64,000 nt of DNA. Origin: Lycorma delicatula (Eukaryota; Arthropoda; Insecta; Hemiptera; Fulgoridae). This document shows, in pieces, positions 61,291-64,000 of this stretch (positions are counted from its first letter, which is position 1; each line of letters starts with the position of its first letter). Made by a program: the position numbers and the translations under genes. The notes under the pieces were generated by a model, which saw only the letters and a program-made list of their open reading frames with translations, was not told the DNA's origin and ran no database searches. Where the stretch lies: assembly GCF_047948215.1 (NCBI RefSeq), contig NC_134458.1, positions 134,605,571 to 134,669,570 on the forward strand, written 5' to 3'.

Positions 61291-61980
61291 ATTATTATTG
61301 TAAAATATACAGAGTATATTGTGAAAATAGTAAAAACACGCGTGTAGTTACGACGACTGCGCAATGCAAAGTTCGCCAAAAATTGAGTTCAACCGCTTTA
61401 ATATACCACTTTTTCCTCCATTTACTGGCTACTAGAGCGTCAATATTCTCATCCTTTACACCATCCTCAAGCTGGCGCAACAATTCATTACCGCTCGAGT
61501 CTGTTTTGGTGTGGCACGCCCACCTCTCTCCTATCCGTCCTGTTCACAAACTGATACAATGCAACAAAATACTCCATATCTTCTGCCACCTCTTTTAATT
61601 CTTTTGCTTTTTTTTTGGCGTGCTTGGTCAGTGCCAGAGAGCCACTTAACAGTGACCAATTCTTTGACATACTCAAGAAGTTAACCTTGCGGGGTATCCA
61701 CTAATTTGTCTTCTGCCTTCTTCTCCAGGCACAGATATTCAGTCTTATGCTTTAGGGCAACCGAATGAGGTGGTGGCGGGAGAAATGCCAAGCTAACCAA
61801 CCAAACCTTCTTCCCCCATCTCCATCGGAGCTGTTTTAGCTGAACGGCTCCTCTTCCATCGTTCCTTCCTCCTGCCGACGCAGCATCCGTCGAGCTATAA
61901 GCGAACTGCAGCGCCTGCTGCTGTTGCTATGACTTCCATTGTGCCCTAATCCAGCACTGTAATCTCGTACCACTCTGTAA
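61291..61980 (-). other. GC-richer block with minus-strand open frames, unidentified
   Basis: Two minus-strand frames are unusually rich in charged residues for this window: KKKAKELKEVAEDMEYFVAL with NRTDRREVG (61676-61488), and, in another frame, LLRQLEDGVKDENIDALVAS with KWRKKWYIKAVE (61483-61295). They could be one frameshifted protein. I do not recognise the family. Upstream (to about 61970) the sequence is GC-rich and has a run of CAG-type triplets. It may be a gene end or a transposon; I cannot say which. Confidence 0.3.
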
Positions 61981-62705
61981 CTCTGTAACAAACAAGATAC
62001 CCAAGTTAATCAAAAGATACCTAAGCAGTAGCTTTATACGAGCGTACGTAAAGATAAAATGAAAGATAACAAAATAGTAAAAGAAATTAAAATTAAATTA
62101 ATTCCAGTACACAAGTTCTTATCACTAATAAAGCTATAATAGTCAGTGCTATCAAAATTTATACAAACAATAGCCACCACAATGCTATCAACTAAAGATA
62201 ACACCACCATATCTATTAACAAAAACAAAGCACCAACGATAAGAACAGATTATAAATATCCTCTAATCGTAAAAAAGAGGCCCCCCAAAGGGATGGCCAC
62301 AAGCAAATGCAGCCCTTATTACCAATATTAAAATCACCTTATTATCACAAAATCTCAGAAGATGTAAGAAAATCGTTCCAGAAACCAAATCACAGTTGTC
62401 CGTTGTACTAAGCAATTGAAAAAAAAAACCGGTATATCCGAATCAACACTTAAAAAAACGGCTCGCTAAGACCCTTACTCGATAAATCCTCCAACTAAAC
62501 TAAAGAACTAGCGTTTGGTGTGATTTATTAGCCAAGAAAATGAGCACGGTAAGATTTGTACTCAATCTATCTTGAAAATTTGAAAGGAATTGGTTGGTTT
62601 GTTCTTGCGTGATATTTTGAGAGATATTGTGGCTGCTCCGTTACACCATTAAACAAGTGAAAGTTTGTTAGAAATAGAGAGAATATGAAATAGGAATAGA
62701 TTGTT
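61981..62705. other. AT-rich stretch, nothing identified
   Basis: No exon or element protein recognised on either strand. The last 150 bases may be the promoter or 5' UTR of the exon candidate at 62706. Confidence 0.4.
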
Positions 62706-62855
62706 ATGGAAGGATTACATTCATTTTTCTCAGTCTTTCTTATCTCTGTGATGTTTGCAATGCATCTCATATGTGAGGGCCAGTCAATAGTTGTTTCTGT
62801 GGAGAATCTTGATGTTCGCTACAGAACAAACTGTGGTGAATGTGGACATTTGTGA
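62706..62855 (+). CDS. Possible first exon of a secreted protein, interrupted by a 21-bp duplication
   Basis: ATG at 62706 opens a 49-codon frame whose first 25 residues (MEGLHSFFSVFLISVMFAMH, then LICEGQS) look like a classic signal peptide with a cleavage site after CEG. It continues SIVVSVENLDVRYRTNCGEC and then stops at TGA 62853. The 21 bases TGTGGACATTTGTGAACAAAC at about 62841 precede a second TGTGGACATTTG, so a tandem duplication created the stop. Without one copy the frame would run to CATTTTG|GTAAGC, a good donor at 62880/62881. I do not recognise the mature part. It may be a pseudogene or a polymorphic allele. Confidence 0.4.
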   Translation: MEGLHSFFSVFLISVMFAMHLICEGQSIVVSVENLDVRYRTNCGECGHL

Positions 62856-62881
62856 ACAAACTGTGGACATTTGCATTTTGG

Positions 62882-64000
62882 TAAGCATTGGATGACAATA
62901 TATTCAGTGAAGAAAGCAATAGGAAGTCACTCTTTTCGTATTACTTGAGAATATTCTTGCTTGTTTCAAGAGTGAAACAATATTGCCAACAACCATTTTT
63001 GTTTTATCATAATATTGTGTACAACCGAGTGAATGACCAACCTTGAAGAGTGAATGTTTTTATAGCTTTAATACTTTTCAAGTGGATCTATTTCAATGAT
63101 TGTTTTTTATTTTATTTATTCAGTTCCTGTGGTATATTTCATTTTCCAAGTATATTTAAAAGGAAGATATTTTAAGCGAAAAAATATTTTGTTTTGCATG
63201 ATGTGAATATAACTCTTAATTGTACTTTTCCGTCTAGCGCTATAGCTGTAGAAGGCAAAGTATTGTAATTGGTCCAATTTGTGCATATGCGGTTTTCACG
63301 GAATTGACATGTTCACGCACGCTTGGTGTTGCTCTCTAAATCACCTTATATCCAGAACTACTAAACCGATTTAGACCAAACTTACTTATATATCTGTGGC
63401 ATTGATGCTATTAAATTTTCACTTAAAGTCAAAGGGTGTATCTTGAGATTTCGCTTAATTGTCTTATTTTTCTTAGGCACATTTGTTAACAATTAAGAAA
63501 TATTTGCAAAACCATTTTTGAAGAATCGTATTGTAACTTGTATGTCTAAACCATTCATAAAAATACCATTCACTTAAAATCTTTAAGTGTTAATACTTTG
63601 GATATACCTTCCAATTAAAATGAGTAACATTTTGTGTAGGAGTCTTGCACTGTAATATAGTGAGATTAAATGTAAAGAAAAATTACGAAAAGAAAAAGGC
63701 TTTAAATGTAATAGCAATACTTAGAATGACTATTTCAGGAATATATTTAAAGACACTGGAGAGTCGAATAATTTTTTGGTTTAACATATTGTAATAGGAC
63801 CAGTATAACAGATCTGGGTAGCGGATTTCTTCCAGTTAAGAAGAAAGAAAAAATAGTAATGAAAAGGGATTCTTCTCATAGAATAACAGGTTCGTTCTCT
63901 GTAATACAGATAATAGCACCTCTAAAAGCTTCTGTTTGACCTTAAGGGTTGCCGGACAGGGAAAAACATTGTAGAAATACGCAAGGCCTCAGACATTTAA
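62882..64000. other. AT-rich stretch, mostly featureless
   Basis: No further exon was recognised. The segment 63330-63470 (CCAGAACTACTAAACCGATT and on) has the wording of dispersed insect repeats and is similar in style to 11940 and 14200. If the exon at 62706 is real, this would be its first intron. Confidence 0.4.

Overview
The window looks like animal, almost certainly insect, nuclear DNA. It is strongly AT-rich, has one clear protein-coding gene split into small exons by 2.5-6.5 kb introns with GT-AG junctions, and is otherwise full of decayed transposons typical of arthropods. Several element types together (tRNA-derived SINEs with Pol III boxes, mariner/IS630-type elements, BEL/Pao, R1-like and jockey/I-like LINEs, Mutator-like transposase, Helitron) suggest a TE-rich hemipteran-like genome. 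The order is an inference, not a demonstration.

The only gene I can reconstruct is syntenin (SDCBP family, two tandem PDZ domains) on the + strand. Coding exons lie at 17602-17652, 20144-20377, 25579-25704, 32210-32445 and 35272-35557. All junctions are in phase and give about 310 residues. The N-terminal exon carries PSAP, PPPY and LYPKL in quick succession, which are three classes of ESCRT-recruiting late-domain motif. A non-coding first exon ending near 9490 is possible. The last exon departs from the usual syntenin C-terminus, so a further exon may exist that I could not find.

Layout. 1-305: 3' end of a LINE. 4641-4997: Helitron protein remnant (-). 6780-7010: tRNA-derived SINE (-). 7126-8131: sequence bounded by 39-bp inverted repeats. 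13047-14155 and 16242-17562: two IS630/mariner-type elements with TA duplications, the second ending 29 bp before syntenin's first coding exon. 17652-35271: syntenin introns, holding a foldback, a SINE, an internally deleted DUF4817-type transposon with long inverted arms (26679-27817) and a 1.3-kb decayed mariner (28978-30277). 39000-39566: SINE plus a small Helitron-like element. 40105-45300: two pieces of an R1-like LINE flanking a broken THAP-domain gene whose intron holds a CATATATG-rich array. 45396-47500: jockey/I-like RT and a BEL/Pao gag remnant (-). 48850-49720: Mutator-like transposase remnant (-). 50638-50697: a possible short first coding exon. 51992-52348: nested inverted repeats with a hammerhead-like motif. 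53571-53952: a large foldback. 57893-59000: second copy of the jockey/I-like LINE (-). 62706-62855: a signal-peptide-bearing exon candidate with a stop-creating duplication.

Nothing here forms an operon or multi-gene system. The likely biological points of interest are the motif cluster in syntenin, the transposon at its splice acceptor, and several palindromic structures that the known elements do not explain.
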